The notes under the pieces: generated by a model
The model's database searches: none
What the model was told of the DNA's origin: nothing
What the model saw: the letters and a program-made list of their open reading frames with translations, nothing else
Shown: positions 45,905-57,894 of the stretch, in pieces
Layout: each line of letters begins with the position of its first letter
Position numbering within the stretch: the first letter of the stretch is position 1
Position numbers and translations under genes: made by a program
Origin: Mytilus edulis
Taxonomy: Eukaryota; Mollusca; Bivalvia; Mytilida; Mytilidae
Length of the DNA: 64,000 nucleotides
Assembly: GCF_963676685.1 (NCBI RefSeq)
Contig: NC_092346.1
Span: 92,989,917 to 93,053,916, forward strand
Reading direction: 5' to 3'

Positions 45905-47190
45905 GTATCATACATAGAAAATATATGCATATATTCAAAAATAAAATAGCGTTTTCATTTATACTCAGTGTAATAGTAGCAAAAGATCGGTTTATCATAG
46001 TCTTATAATCAATATGAGGTTCGCCTTCTGGAATACCTGAGGTCACCTAGAATTTTGTGGATCGAATCAGTCAACGAAGTGGTTCATTTTGGTTTCACTT
46101 TCAATGTTGACATTGTTTTCCTCCTAATCACTGTACACGACTTATGTATGCGTAACCAATCTCTAGCTAAAGGGTTGAATTGACGATCACATGAATACGG
46201 CTTTAAAGAGGTCGAATTATTCACTTGCAAGTGAATAATTCAACAGCGATTTTTATTTGCTATTTTTTTTTTCAATATGAAACCAAATTGGCTGCTAATA
46301 ACGAATTAATATATCATTATTTCACTTGAATTAATGATTGAACCAAACGAAATCATATTCTTTTTTTTTTTCTTATCTCGTAGCTGGAGCTCATTTAAAA
46401 AAAAGTCTAGTCAATTACAGTAATTATGATAATGAATAACATTCGGGACCATAAAACTCATTCGATACAAATATTTCACCAATCAAGACATTGAATTGAA
46501 ATATTGAATTTTATGTAAATACACTTTTAATGATTATATAGTTTTTAAATCTTAAGCGTTAACTTTGTAACAGAACCATGCTAATGACTTTCTGCTGTTA
46601 CAATATTTCAAGTGTACAGTTCGATTAAAAATATAACATTGTGTTGATTGTCCTTCCTCACGTCTGTATCCCGGTCCAATAGTCTAGATGGTATAATGTC
46701 ACGTAAACATGTCTTATAAGCAGAGTAACATCTGGAGCTGCTGAGATGTACACGACTTTTCATATTTGCTGATGGTTTTTATGGATTTCAATATTAAAAT
46801 CTAGTAAAGTTCTTGTACCTCGGCCTACTTAGTATTCCATTAAATTTGCATTTATCTACGACAGACATCGCAATATCTTTTGTTGCATTGCTTCATGGGT
46901 TCATAGATCGCAAAAAGGTTTGATACTTGAGTTTGAACATTCTTCTCTTCTACTCTAATCGTATGATACTTAATTTTGAAATGTTGAATTGCACGAATGA
47001 GTATGTTCATACAATGTAAATGCTGATATATTCATTATTTTCTACTCGATTCGTTTGCAATAAATAAACACATGGCATATGTTTTTTCGCTGCTATTACG
47101 CAATTACTGCGGCTGAGATGTGTTTTGAAATAAACAATAAACAGCATGATCTCCCAACAGAATAAACGGTGCTGTTATTATTTCGTTGGG
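45905..47190. other. No gene seen; 28-bp perfect palindrome at 46214-46241
   Basis: gaattattcacttg meets caagtgaataattc with no spacer. Otherwise AT-rich without supported features. Confidence 0.45.
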
Positions 47191-47198
47191 TACGATGC

Positions 47199-48822
47199 TA
47201 CGATGGCCGAAGTGAGCCGACAAAAATGCTATTTAAAACTTGTATAGTACTGTACAGAAAGTTTGTACAATGTACTATCTTGTTGTTTTACTTCCGGGTA
47301 AAAAGATAGTACTCTGTACAGAAAGTTTGTACAATGTACTATCTTGTTGTTTTACTTCCGGGTAAAAAGATAGTACTCTGTACAGAAAGTTTGTACAATG
47401 TACTATCTTGTTGTTTTACTTCCGGGTAAAAAGATAGTACTCTGTTCAGACAAGTTTGTACAGTGTACTATCTTTTTATGGGATCAGGAAATAATAGGTA
47501 CATTATTTGTGTTATAATAATAAGATGATGTGGTATATCAAACAATTTTGTGACTTGATTGTAAGTCTTTTTTCTGTTATTAATGTATCTCATTCAAAAT
47601 TAATTTGTGCAGTTCCTTCACCGGAAATATGTGACATGTTCGAAATAATGAATCAAATTATTTATGCATTTCAATATACAGAAGAAAAAAAATTTCTATG
47701 ATATCATGGCAGATATAGAGTCGATGGATTTATAATATATAATAGAACATATCAGGGAGCATCAGATGAAATAATAGATTTTTTTCGACTAGCAGATAAT
47801 TAAAACCCCTAATTAAAATCAAAAACGATAAAATGTCGTTCTTAGATGTTGATGTAATTAAAGGTAAAAGATTTACAATATATAGCATTCTTGACCTTAA
47901 AAATTCAAGTCATTTTTAAGACACAAATTCTTATCTGTTTCTACACAGAAATAGCTGTCACTCACAGCATGTATTCAGAGGATTTATTAAAGGTAAAGCA
48001 ATACGGCAAACTAGAAACACAAGTGACCATAACAAATTAATAAAAAATCTTAACTAATTTCAAAGTGAAATTATTAGATAGGGGTTGTGATAACGTAAAG
48101 ATAGATGATAGTATCACTAATGCTTTATCAATTGATCATACTGATTTATTACAACAAAAGAAATCAGAAGAAAACAATATATTCCGTTAGTTTTTATAAC
48201 TAAATATAATCCATTTACGTATACAGTTTGACGAAGATCGTGTACAATATTCAATGCAGCACCAATAGTTGCGTATAGCAAACATAAAAGTATTGGAGAT
48301 ATGCTTAGTAGATCAAAGTTAAAGACTTTATTATCAAATTGACAGTTGGACCCCTGATGATGGCAGATCTGTCATAACTTGTCTGTACAGAGTACTAGCT
48401 ATCTTTTTACCCGGAAGTAAAAAGCAAGATAATACATTGTACAAACTTTCTGTACAGAGTACTATCTTTTTACCCGGAAGTAAAAAACAATATAGTACAT
48501 TGTACAAACTTTCTGTACAGAGTACTATCTTTTTACCCGGAAGTAAAAACAATATAGTACATTGTACAAACTTTCTGTACAGAGTACTATCTTTTTACCC
48601 GGAAGTAAAAAACAATATAGTACATTGTACAAACTTTCTGTACAGAGTACTATCTTTTTACCCGGAAGTAAAACAACAAGATAGTACATTGTACAAACTT
48701 TCTGTACAGATTACTATCTTCCAATCGGGAAGTAAAACAACAAGAAAGTATTATGTACAAACTTTCTGTACAGTACTATACAAAGTTTAAATAAAATTTT
48801 TGTCGGCTCACTTCGGCCATCG
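47199..48822. mobile_element. Foldback-type element 2 enclosing a reverse transcriptase relic
   Basis: Outer inverted ends cgatggccgaagtgagccga (47201) and its complement (to 48822), flanked by tacgatgc at 47191-47198 and 48823-48830 (the preceding g matches too). The left arm holds about four units of 64 bp ('gtacagaaagtttgtacaat', 'acttccgggtaaaaagatag'). The right arm holds about six units of 62-65 bp in reverse orientation. The core 47500-48345 carries a broken reverse transcriptase. Either a foldback element captured it, or this is a Penelope-like element with unusual inverted terminal repeats. Confidence 0.75.
47507..48343 (+). pseudogene. Reverse transcriptase remnant, Penelope-like
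   Basis: Motifs appear in the right order despite stops and frameshifts. PSPEICDMFEIMNQI (47618) corresponds to the region after motif B. RYRVDGFIIYN (47711) corresponds to the catalytic box, with V where the first Asp of the DD pair should be. SFLDVDVIKG follows at 47835. Then HRNSCHSQHVFRGFIKG (47944), RQTRNTSDHNKL, LLDRGCDNVKIDDSI (48071) and PLVFITKYNPFTY (48184). AAPIVAYSKHKSIGDMLSRS comes last, at 48259. The last blocks resemble the thumb region of Penelope-like enzymes. In-frame stops at 47699 and 47801 and at least three frame changes make it inactive. Family assignment is from memory of motifs. Confidence 0.65.
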
Positions 48823-49000
48823 TACGATGCACATTGAAAACTTAAAACTAAACTTTATAATCTTGAACTTAAGAATCATTAAATGTAGCACAAGGAAAAA
48901 TGTTTTTACTGAAAATTCAGATACTAAAGTGATATAATCCAGAAGACATTTAAAAAAAATGTATCCATTTAATAGCATATGTGATTGTTAACGAAAAAAA

Positions 49001-49081
49001 AATTAAAATTCACAACCAGTGGTCAGAGTGTCTCTGCGTGCACATCAGAGACACTCTGACCACTGGTTGTGAATTTTAATT
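49001..49081. repeat. Perfect 36-bp inverted repeat
   Basis: Arms 49001-49036 and 49046-49081 are exact complements around a 9-base loop (cgtgcacat). Transcribed from either strand it would form a 36-pair hairpin. The lack of any mismatch suggests recent origin. It could be a tiny MITE or a small-RNA precursor. Confidence 0.85.
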
Positions 49082-49870
49082 AACTCTATATTGACACTGT
49101 TTGAATTACTTACTGCAACAAAACAATATATGACAGAACGTTATTATTGAACACTGTGAGTTTATCCATACAAGGTTACTTAGCATGTCGATTTACCACA
49201 AAGCACAAAATGTAAGAACATAACAACTACATATTAAATATTACCTATGTAAATAATTTCATGAAGTCAAATAAAAAGTTTGAATAAGAAGGTCTGTATA
49301 TTCATTTGCTCTGTAATTGAATTTCAAAATAAACTGGTTATAAAATTCAGTTTCCTTTAAACTATACGAGTGGATTTTTTTTTCAATCAAAGTTGGAAGG
49401 AACTATAATAATTAGTTTTTTTGCAATGAAAGATTTAGAAAACTGTGGTGTGCCCACATACACCTTCAAATGTTCTTTTAGTCTTTGGTTTTTTTTAATC
49501 TATTTTCCCTCGGTTCTATTAAAAACACTATTTACCAAAAACTATGGATGACAACAAATGCAGGGCGATAAGTATGCAGAATAAACTCGAAATTTTAGAA
49601 AATACAAAATAGCGTCGTCTTAAATTGCTGATAACCAAATCAAATACAAGAGTTTTGCACAGAAGTAAAGACTTTATCACATGGACTGTCATAGTTATAA
49701 GACAAAGTATACAACCAAATTTCTTTTCTATTTTAAAATTTAGGAACATCTCAAACGTATCATTACTCTATCAGTACAGTTTGAAATACTAATATTTATA
49801 CTAAATATTATCATACTCTATCATGAACAGCTTAGAGCTTGTCAGATAGCATGTAGTACTTTTCATTCCT
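49082..49870. other. No gene seen
   Basis: AT-rich. No exon or repeat supported. Confidence 0.45.
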
Positions 49871-49890
49871 TACTCAATGCTAAGAAGGCA

Positions 49891-50112
49891 TTTTATGGTA
49901 TCTTTGTTGTTACGTGTTTTATGGTATCTTTGTTGTTACGTGTTTTATGGTATCTTTGTTGTTACGTGTTTTATGGTATCACGTGTTTTATGGTATCTTT
50001 GTTGTTACGTGTTTTATGGTATCTTTGTTGTTACGTGTTTTATGGTATCTTTGTTGCTACGTGTTTTATGGTAAAAACTTTCTTTGTTGTTACGTGTTTT
50101 ATGGTATCTTTG
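49891..50112 (+). repeat. 26-bp minisatellite
   Basis: 'tggtatctttgttgttacgt' plus 'gtttta' repeated about eight times, with one short unit at 49978 and one expanded unit at 50070. Confidence 0.85.
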
Positions 50113-50660
50113 TTTTAGTTTTTTTAGTCTTTGCGTGGTTTTCTCTTTAGGTTTTGTGTCTTTGTGTTGTTTCTCATTAGATATGACAGTGCTTTGTGTT
50201 GTTTCCTCTTTGGTGTGTGTGTCTTTGTGTTGTTTTCTCATTGGTGTGTGTCTTTGCGTGGTTTTTTTATATTGGTTATATGTTTTTGTGTCTCTGTATT
50301 GTTCCTCATTGGTTAAATGTTTTGTGTGTTTCCTTGTTGGTTTTTGTGTCTTTGTCTTTTATTTTTACTCATTGGTTTGTGTGTCTTTGTGTTCCCTACT
50401 TCTTGGTTTTTGTGTGTTTGTTATGTCTTCTCATTTGCTGTGTCTTTGTGAATTTTCTCTTTAGCTATGTATTTTTGTGTATTTTCTCATTTGCTATGTG
50501 CCTTAGTGATTTTCTCATTGGCTGTGTCTTTGTGTATTTTCTCATTGCCTATAAGTGTATTTGTGTTGTTTTCTTATTGGTTTTGTGTCTTTGTGTATTT
50601 TCTCATTAGTTTCTCTGTCTTTGAGGGTTTTTTTCTCTTTGGTTTTTGTGTCTTGGTTAC
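50113..50660 (+). repeat. T/G-rich degenerate tandem repeat
   Basis: Worn units around 'gtctttgtgttgttttctca' and 'ttggt', spaced about 30-60 bp. Frames across it (50084-50464, 50196-50609) are rich in Cys, Phe, Val and Leu because of composition, not because of a membrane protein. Confidence 0.65.
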
Positions 50661-51200
50661 GGACTTCTGAATATATCTCCTTACCAATCATTTGATGATC
50701 CCTGGAATAGTAATAAATCATTGATAAAAGCAAGTTTAATGCATATATAATATTATTGTACGGGTAAATTTAACTGCTTCTAGAATACTAGTGAAAATGT
50801 AGAGAATATTGCAAATCTTTCAACTTGATTAATGATTTTCGAGGAGAGCAAACAAGGCTAAATATTGATTTATTTATACAAAAAATATGCATAAACCTTA
50901 ATATATGGACGCTTTGATGATTATCTGCAATAAAACAAGATCAATTATTTAAATGACAAAAAACTAAACCGAAGATACGTAGATTTGCTTTAATGAAAGT
51001 ATTTGATAACGTAAAATGTGTAAATTTTACAGCTGGCAACTTTTATGTTTCTTTCGAGATCAGAACTATGCTACTATCTATACGCATTATTTGCACTTGC
51101 AATATATTGCAACACAGTAATGCATTGTATTCAACGTGATGGAAAAACGTACTTTTAAAACAAAAAGATGAATAATGAATCTTGATTTATTATCTACTTA

Positions 51201-51364
51201 GGGAGCTACCATTTGATTTTTATGGGGGGGGGCTCATCCTGCACTTTTTTTTTTACTAAAAACTTCTGTCCTGCCTATTTTTTTCAAATTTTATCCTAGC
51301 CCCCCCCCCCCCCCCCCCCCCCCCTCCCCCCCCCCCCCCCCCTAAAAATCAAATGGTAGCTCCC
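51201..51364. mobile_element. PIF/Harbinger-type MITE, TTA duplication
   Basis: Inverted ends gggagctaccatttgatttt (51201) and its complement (to 51364) are perfect over about 22 bp, flanked by tta at 51198-51200 and 51365-51367. The interior is mainly C-runs over 50 bases long. A 3-bp TTA/TAA target is typical of PIF/Harbinger. A single related end, 'tatcaaatggtcgtcccctt', is at 57669. Confidence 0.75.
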
Positions 51365-51794
51365 TTAAGGAAACAGCTTCAGATGACACACTCTTATATT
51401 CTGAAATCAGTAAATTAAGTCTATAGATGCATGATTTTTTGTTGTTGTTATTTGCCTTTGAACTAGCTGTCAGTTACTTTCATATCTGTACTAAGTGTCA
51501 TTTTGTTGTGGGGATGTATACGTACCCTGTCACGTCCATTTTGTGTTTTTGTTAGATGTAGTTCTATTTGTAGAAATGATGAGTTAAGCCTTTTTAAACT
51601 GATTTGTAAGTTATAGTTTCTCTCATGTTGCACTGTAACACCACTTTTCCAGGATAGGTAACATAAAAGGGTTTGGCGCCCGCTAACATGTGTATGTGCG
51701 CCACTTTCTGTATGTGCATGTCCCAAATTAGGAGCCTGTAATTCAGTGTCTGTGCATCATATTTGTTTTTTCGTTCATTATTTTTAAACAAAAA

Positions 51795-51855
51795 TTAGGC
51801 CGTCTCTTATGGAGAGTTGTCTCATTACCAATCAAACCACATCGTCTTATACTTA
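51795..51855 (-). repeat. Family A fragment
   Basis: 'tatggagagttgtctcatta' and 'ccaatcaaaccacat'. Confidence 0.5.
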
Positions 51856-52289
51856 TTTATATACAATGTAAAAAGACAAGACAATGTGTAATGACCAAAG
51901 TAAATTTGCAATCAATTCTAAAACAAACAAAATTATGTTACTGGTTTGATAAACCTTAAAACGTCTAATTGATATAATTTTTGAAAATAAAGGCGGGATA
52001 TTTTAACAACAAGTAAATAGAAACACCCAGTGGCAAAGGTTTCAAGTACATCAGGACGAGAATAATTAGACAACCAGATTCGGTAAAATGGATGAACCGC
52101 GAACACATGACCGCGAAGAAGGTAGGGGACTTTTCATTCACACACGAAAACGATGGCCACATACGCATCCCGTAAAAGAGCATGGTACAATCCCCACACG
52201 ATGCATCGGATTTAACGTCCTTATTCTTGACTAGGACATAGCCATGTTCATCCTACTGAGCGGACGGACAACCTCTAGAGATGTGAGAG

Positions 52290-52400
52290 AAATGACATAA
52301 GCCCATAATCCACCAGAAACCAAATGACAATGGTATGACAAACAGGTTACCGCACGGCCTTCAATACAATATCACTTCCGTATAGTAATGGCCATGCATT
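52290..52400 (+). repeat. Family A fragment
   Basis: 'acaggttaccgcacggcctt' and 'caatacaatatc' match the middle of family A. Confidence 0.4.
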
Positions 52401-53920
52401 TTTCTGCGGGAGAGAAAACGGCCATATTGTTGTATCCCAATCATTCCTTGTTTTTGAAAATGATAGTCTGCTTTAATGATTCGTATTTTACATAAACTCA
52501 CTTCTCCTTATTCAGCATGTGTTCAATAATTTAATTTTTGTATCCATATATTTTGCATACTTGAGAGCTTTTAAACCTAATCAATGTATGTGAAAAATAT
52601 TATTAAAACACTCATTGATCCCCTGAAAATCAATGTTACTTCATTTCTTTTGTTTACTTTCACTTAAGTTCACTTAAACACCTTAAAATTGTTGAAGTAA
52701 CAAATGATGTTATTAAGCAATTTATTCATTTAAATTGTATCTCATTGTATCAATTGTTTGCTTTCTTCTCTATAAATATTTAGTATGAAGTTGAGAATTT
52801 CAACATATTAATAACACATATACAACATGATAGTTCGGTCACGGGAAGCCGCGTGAAGGTTTGAATATATCCAATAATATATCGTACTTAATATATCATA
52901 CTCAATATATCACCTGATTATGTGCTGAAGTCATTTTACATGGATGATCATGGATGTTGATGATTTTTTTTAAACTATCAACTTTATAAATGCAGTCAAA
53001 ATTAACATGATCGCTTGAACCTTCATAATTGTTTTCCTTGGAATGAGACGATCTAATTTATCGTTAACTCGATATTCTCATGATATAATAAACCTGATAA
53101 ACAATCCGGAGCATGTAAACCAAGTCATCTATGATTGAATCAGCTGTTTATAAGGGAAAACACTAAAAGCCAGTTATTTCAAAGTAAGCCTCATTTATCC
53201 CTAAAAAAAACTTCCTATCGTTGAACATTTGTTAACTCTTTTACATTAGTTAATGCGTTCAATCGTTGACAGATAGATCAAGTTTTTCCAGAGAACCAAA
53301 TTATGCAATCACAGCTGGTACCTTCATTGACATCCTGAAAACAAATACCATGAGAAAAGATCACAATATTATTCATTGAAATATTCTTTTCTTTGCGTCA
53401 TAATTAAAATATTATTTGTCATTATAATCGATATTTTACCTAATTTTTATTTTTTATAAAATCTTAACTATTGAGAAGCAGTTTTCTCCTCTCTCCATTA
53501 TACGAAACCACAATGGTCATTGTATATTAAAAAGAGTCAATTTTTCAAAGTTCATTGGCAAATGCAACTATTCTTAAGAGACAAATGAAATAAAGTAAAC
53601 ATTACGAGACAGGTACTTGTATATTCTATATTATGTTCCCTACTTAAACATAATATAAATTAGTCGATATAACTAGTTTTCTCTTTGGATTGACATTGAA
53701 TTATTGACTCTATACATCTCAAAATTACTCTTCATTTGATAGGACGATGATATCTATCTATAACCAAATATAAGTCGTATAAAAAGGCAATCAATAAATA
53801 TTCATCGTATTGATCATTTCAACTTATAACCGATATACAAGTTTATCTTTAGTTATATTGCATAAAGATTCTACTCTTTGAAGTATTTATCAATTGTCAG
53901 CTCAATTCTGAAATAGTTCA
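52401..53920. other. No gene seen
   Basis: AT-rich, with three short 'aatatatc' repeats at 52870-52912. No supported exon. Confidence 0.4.
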
Positions 53921-53944
53921 ACTACAATAAGGTTATATCTACAA

Positions 53945-54440
53945 TCGTTCGAATAGGTACACTAGTGTGAAGAGTACACTAGTGTTAACTACAATAGTGC
54001 GAATAAGTACAATAGTGTGAAAAGTACAATAATGTTAACTACAATAGTGCAAATAAGTACACTAGTGTGAAAAATACAATAGTGTGAAAAGTACAGTAGG
54101 GTTAACTAAAATAGTGTGAAAAGTACAGTAGGCCGGTTAACTACAATAGTGTGAAAAGTATAGTAGGGTTAACTACAATAGTGTGAATAAGTAAAATAGT
54201 GTAGAATAAAAAGTGCATTAGTGTTAAATACTATAGCGTAAATAGGTAAAATAGTGTGAAAAAGTTTTAGAAGTGTTAACTGCAATAGTACGAATAGGTA
54301 CAACAGTGTCAAAAAGTATAGTGTTAACTGCAATACTGTGAATAAGTACAGATTTATTAGCTACATGATAGTGTGAATAAGTACAATAGTGTGAATAAGT
54401 ATAGTGTTGTTAGCTACAATAGTATGAACACGTACACTAG
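53945..54440 (+). repeat. Short-unit tandem repeat
   Basis: Variants of 'actacaatagtgtgaataag' and 'tacaatagtgtgaaaagtac' repeat in mixed order, with a basic step of about 17 bp. Confidence 0.75.
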
Positions 54441-55424
54441 TGTGATTAACTACAATAGAGATAATGGCACTCCACTTAGGTACAAAAAAGGCGGTTATTG
54501 AATGAGGTATTATCATAGTGTGGAAAATTGCACCAATATTTCGTATTTGCATTGAAGACATTTAAGTATTTTGTTTTAATTTATAATAATACATGTCTTG
54601 AAGTCATAGTAGAGTTATATATGTACTTCTTCACAAAACTATTTGACTGCGATAGGAATAGTTGGAAACCAGTCTTTGAAATAATGTGATATTGAAGGAT
54701 CTCTAAAAGTGAAATATCATATTTAAAGAAGATCCCACAGATTCAAGTTTGTTAAAATGAGAGAGATTTTATTTTACAAGTTTCAAAATGTAGGATTTTT
54801 TTCAATCATAACAGTAAAACAAATGTTTATGTCTACATGGCCAATATTTTATGAAACAAAACTGGTGCAATTTAATTTGTTTTTAATTTCCATATCTCTT
54901 ATTATTCATAGGTTGATTACTTGTCTTATTTTTTTAATAAAATAGTTGTATGTCGCTGTAAAATTTCATGCAATAGTGAAATCAATATCTCTTACAGCAC
55001 ACAGTTTTCATATGAAAAAAGATTCGATTGAAATCTTGCTCTTTTGACAAATTCACACAGAATAAAATCAATTTCTTTTCATGGCAGTGTCTTTGAAATT
55101 ATTTAACAAGTTAAAATCATTTACAATGAGAAGAATCTAGCCGGAATGTATTGAATATGATTATTACAAAAATCAATTTTTATTGGTGAAAGTGATTGTT
55201 CTAGTTTTTCCTTAATCTGTAGCTGATTAAATGAATTTTCATGAATATAATACGAGTGTTGAAATCGATTAAATGAAACGTACCTCGTTCTTCCATTAAG
55301 CAATGACCTTGCATGTGTCAACCGATATCCAATTTACAAAAATAATTTTATCTCTTACTGATACTAATAATGAATATGGAACAGACATGGAAATTCTCTG
55401 ATTTAAATGAGGGAAGAATCTATT

Positions 55425-55525
55425 TTTTGAGACACCAGACCCTTTTGTTCAACATTCATTTTTTAAGACACTAGACCCTTTTGTTCAACATTCATTTTTT
55501 AAGACACTAGATGTTCAACATTCAT
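55425..55525 (+). repeat. 40-bp tandem repeat, 2.5 copies
   Basis: 'gacactagacccttttgttc' and 'aacattcattttttaa' repeat directly; the last unit is shortened. Confidence 0.65.
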
Positions 55526-55635
55526 TTGGTAGTGTTAAAATACGTGTAACAAAATCTCTAGCCGAATCTTTTTGCCAAGAATTCCACTCAAACCGGTACT
55601 AGGGGTTGTCTTGAAATTGCAGTGATGTGAAAGTG

Positions 55636-56645
55636 TTATCTTTGTTTCTCTCTCCGTGTTGAAGGCCTCCCTGTGTCGTATCTTTGTTTCTCTCTCCGTG
55701 TTGAAGGCCTCGCTGTGTCGTATCTTTGTTTCTCTCTCCGTGTTGAAGGCCTCGCTGTGTCGTGTCTTTGTTTCTCTCTCCGTGTTGAAGGCCTCGCTGT
55801 GTCGTGTCTTTGTTTCTCTCTCCGTGTTGAAGGCCTCGCTGTGTCGTGTCTTTGTTTCTCTCTCCGTGTTGAAGGCCTCGCTGTGTCGTGTCTTTGTTTC
55901 TCTCTCCGTGTTGAAGGCCTCGCTGTGTCGTGTCTTTGTTTCTCTCTCCGTGTTGAAGGCCTCGCTGTGTCGTGTCTTTGTTTCTCTCTCCGTGTTGAAG
56001 GCCTCGCTGTGTCGTATCTTTGTTTCTCTCTCCGTGTTGAAGGCCTCCCTGTGTCGTATCTTTGTTTCTCTCTCCGTGTTGAAGGCCTCGCTGTGTCGTA
56101 TCTTTGTTTCTCTCTCCGTGTTGAAGGCCTCACTGTGTCGTATCTTTGTTTCTCTCACCGTGTTGAAGGCCTCCCTGTGTCGTATCTTTGTTTCTCTCTC
56201 CGTGTTGAAGGCCTCGTTGTGTCGTATCTTTGTTTCTCTCTCCGTGTTGAAGGCCTCGCTGTGTCGTATCTTTGTTTCTCTCTCCGTGTTGAAGGCCTCG
56301 CTGTGTCGTATCTTTGTTTCTCTCTCCGTGTTGAAGGCCTGACTGTGTCGTATCTTTGTTTCTCTCTCCGTGTTGAAGGCTTCGCTGTGTCGTATCTTTG
56401 TTTCTCTCTCCGTGTTGAAGGCCTCGCTGTGTCGTATCTTTGTTTCTCTCTCCGTGTTGAAGGCCTCGCTGTGTCGTATCTTTGTTTCTCTCTCCGTGTT
56501 GAAGGCCTCGCTGTGTCGTGTCTTTGTTTCTCTCTCCGTGTTGAAGGCCTCGCTGTGTCGTATCTTTGTTTCTCTCTCCGTGTTGAAGGCCTCGCTGTGT
56601 CGTATCTTTGTTTCTCTCTCCGTGTTGAAGGCCTCACTGTGTCGA
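55636..56645 (+). repeat. 42-bp minisatellite, about 24 units
   Basis: The unit reads 'tctttgtttctctctccgtg', 'ttgaaggcctcgctgtgtcg', 'ta'. Units differ at few sites (tcgta/tcgtg, tcgct/tccct/tcact), and variants are clustered, which suggests local unit duplication. As 42 is a multiple of three, frames up to 341 codons run through in several registers on both strands; none has an independent start or flanking exon. Confidence 0.9.
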
Positions 56646-56699
56646 ACAGCAATACAAATGGTGTTCCATTGCTTTTAGGTGTAGTTTGCTGTGAATGAA

Positions 56700-57620
56700 C
56701 TGATTTTGATTCATTGATGGATACATGTATAGTCAAGTCATTTAATCAGAATTAATCATCATCCTCTGCCGAAATGAATCTCATATATTCCCAACTGCAT
56801 GCTGTAAACAAAATTTTTGAAGGGTTTTGGAGCCACTGAAGGCCTAAGAAGCTATAGAACAAATGATGCAAAATCATGCTTTCTGGGTGTTCCGAAGACC
56901 CTTTCTTAATCTGAAAATGCAAGTTTTGTTTTAATAATTTTCGACAATATTTTGGTCTCAAAGCAAAATGTATAAATTCAGTGTAAGACTTAAGTTTCTA
57001 GGGACAACATCAAAAGACCAATGTGCACGATAAAGCAAAAATCGATTTCACATAGTTAAGTCTGTGGCTGCTGTTGTTTTTTTAAACTCATGATCAAGTT
57101 TATAACAAAATTACTAGATTACAAAAGGAATGCAACACTAACAGAATACAGAAGGGCAATCAATGAACAAAAGACAAATAAATAAAAAACATTGATCCCG
57201 AAAAATCAGGGCTACGTCTGAGGGAAAACAGAACTTGCTTCTTGCAAGGCACTCGCCGTGAACACAATTTGATGGAGACAAGCGTTTGGTTTTGAAATTT
57301 CCTCAATGTCGTTACGGCCCTGTTAAAATAAAAGTGAGGTACGGTTTCCTGAGACAATATACCTCAAGTTCAATGAAACCAATTTTCAGACATTTCAAGT
57401 ATATTTAAATAATATTTATACTTCTATTATTAAAAAAATTTGGAAGTGTTTCACGATTTTTTTGGGAAAAAAAGATGAATTTATAAAGAATCTGGTGCCA
57501 TCTCATACACTTGATTAGACATGCTTAGTTATTTATTTTCAATACATTGCAAGTCATGTAATTTATTTTTCAAACTACCACAGAACAAACCATTTATTTT
57601 TGTGATAATCAAGGCTGAAG
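56700..57620. other. No gene seen
   Basis: AT-rich. No supported exon or repeat family. Confidence 0.4.
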
Positions 57621-57639
57621 TATATAATTTTCAAAATCC

Positions 57640-57690
57640 TCCTGCCCCCCCCCCCCCCCCCTCCAGAATATCAAATGGTCGTCCCCTTAT
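57640..57690. repeat. Solo end of the Harbinger-type MITE
   Basis: A C-run of about 18 followed by 'ctccagaatatcaaatggtc' and 'gtccccttat'; relates to the right end of 51201-51364. The opposite end is missing. Confidence 0.5.
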
Positions 57691-57748
57691 ACATGTATAT
57701 CGCAAAAACTATTCTACGTGTCATTATGAGCCTTTGAAGACATGTGTT

Positions 57749-57894
57749 TACTGGCGGATCCAGAAGTGGGGGCCCGATGACTGCCTAAGAGGGGGCCCGC
57801 TCCAGTCACAGTTCAGTGATTTTCTATAAAAACAACAAAATTTGTTCCCGAAAAGGGGGGCCGGGCCCCCTGCCCCCCCCTAATTCCGCCTCTG
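57749..57894. mobile_element. MITE of the cagtggcgg family, third copy
   Basis: 'ctggcggatccagaagtggg' to 'ccgcctctg' shares its interior ('gagggggcccgctccagtca', 'cagtgatttt', 'aaaaggggggccgggccccc') with 31447-31617. The left end is worn and no duplication is visible. Confidence 0.65.

Noticed and set aside
50084..50609. Multi-span membrane protein
   Set aside because: Cys/Phe/Leu/Val richness comes from T/G-rich degenerate repeats.
51301..51342. Poly-C run as assembly artefact
   Set aside because: Its length may be inexact, but it lies between perfect inverted ends with a target duplication, so the element is real.
52084..52125. Possible first exon MDEPRTHDREE before gtaggg
   Set aside because: Only a start and a weak donor; no second exon and no recognisable protein.
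55656..56698. Reading frames of up to 341 codons as a repetitive protein gene
   Set aside because: They are the direct consequence of a 42-bp tandem repeat without stops; several registers on both strands are open and there is no splice or start context.
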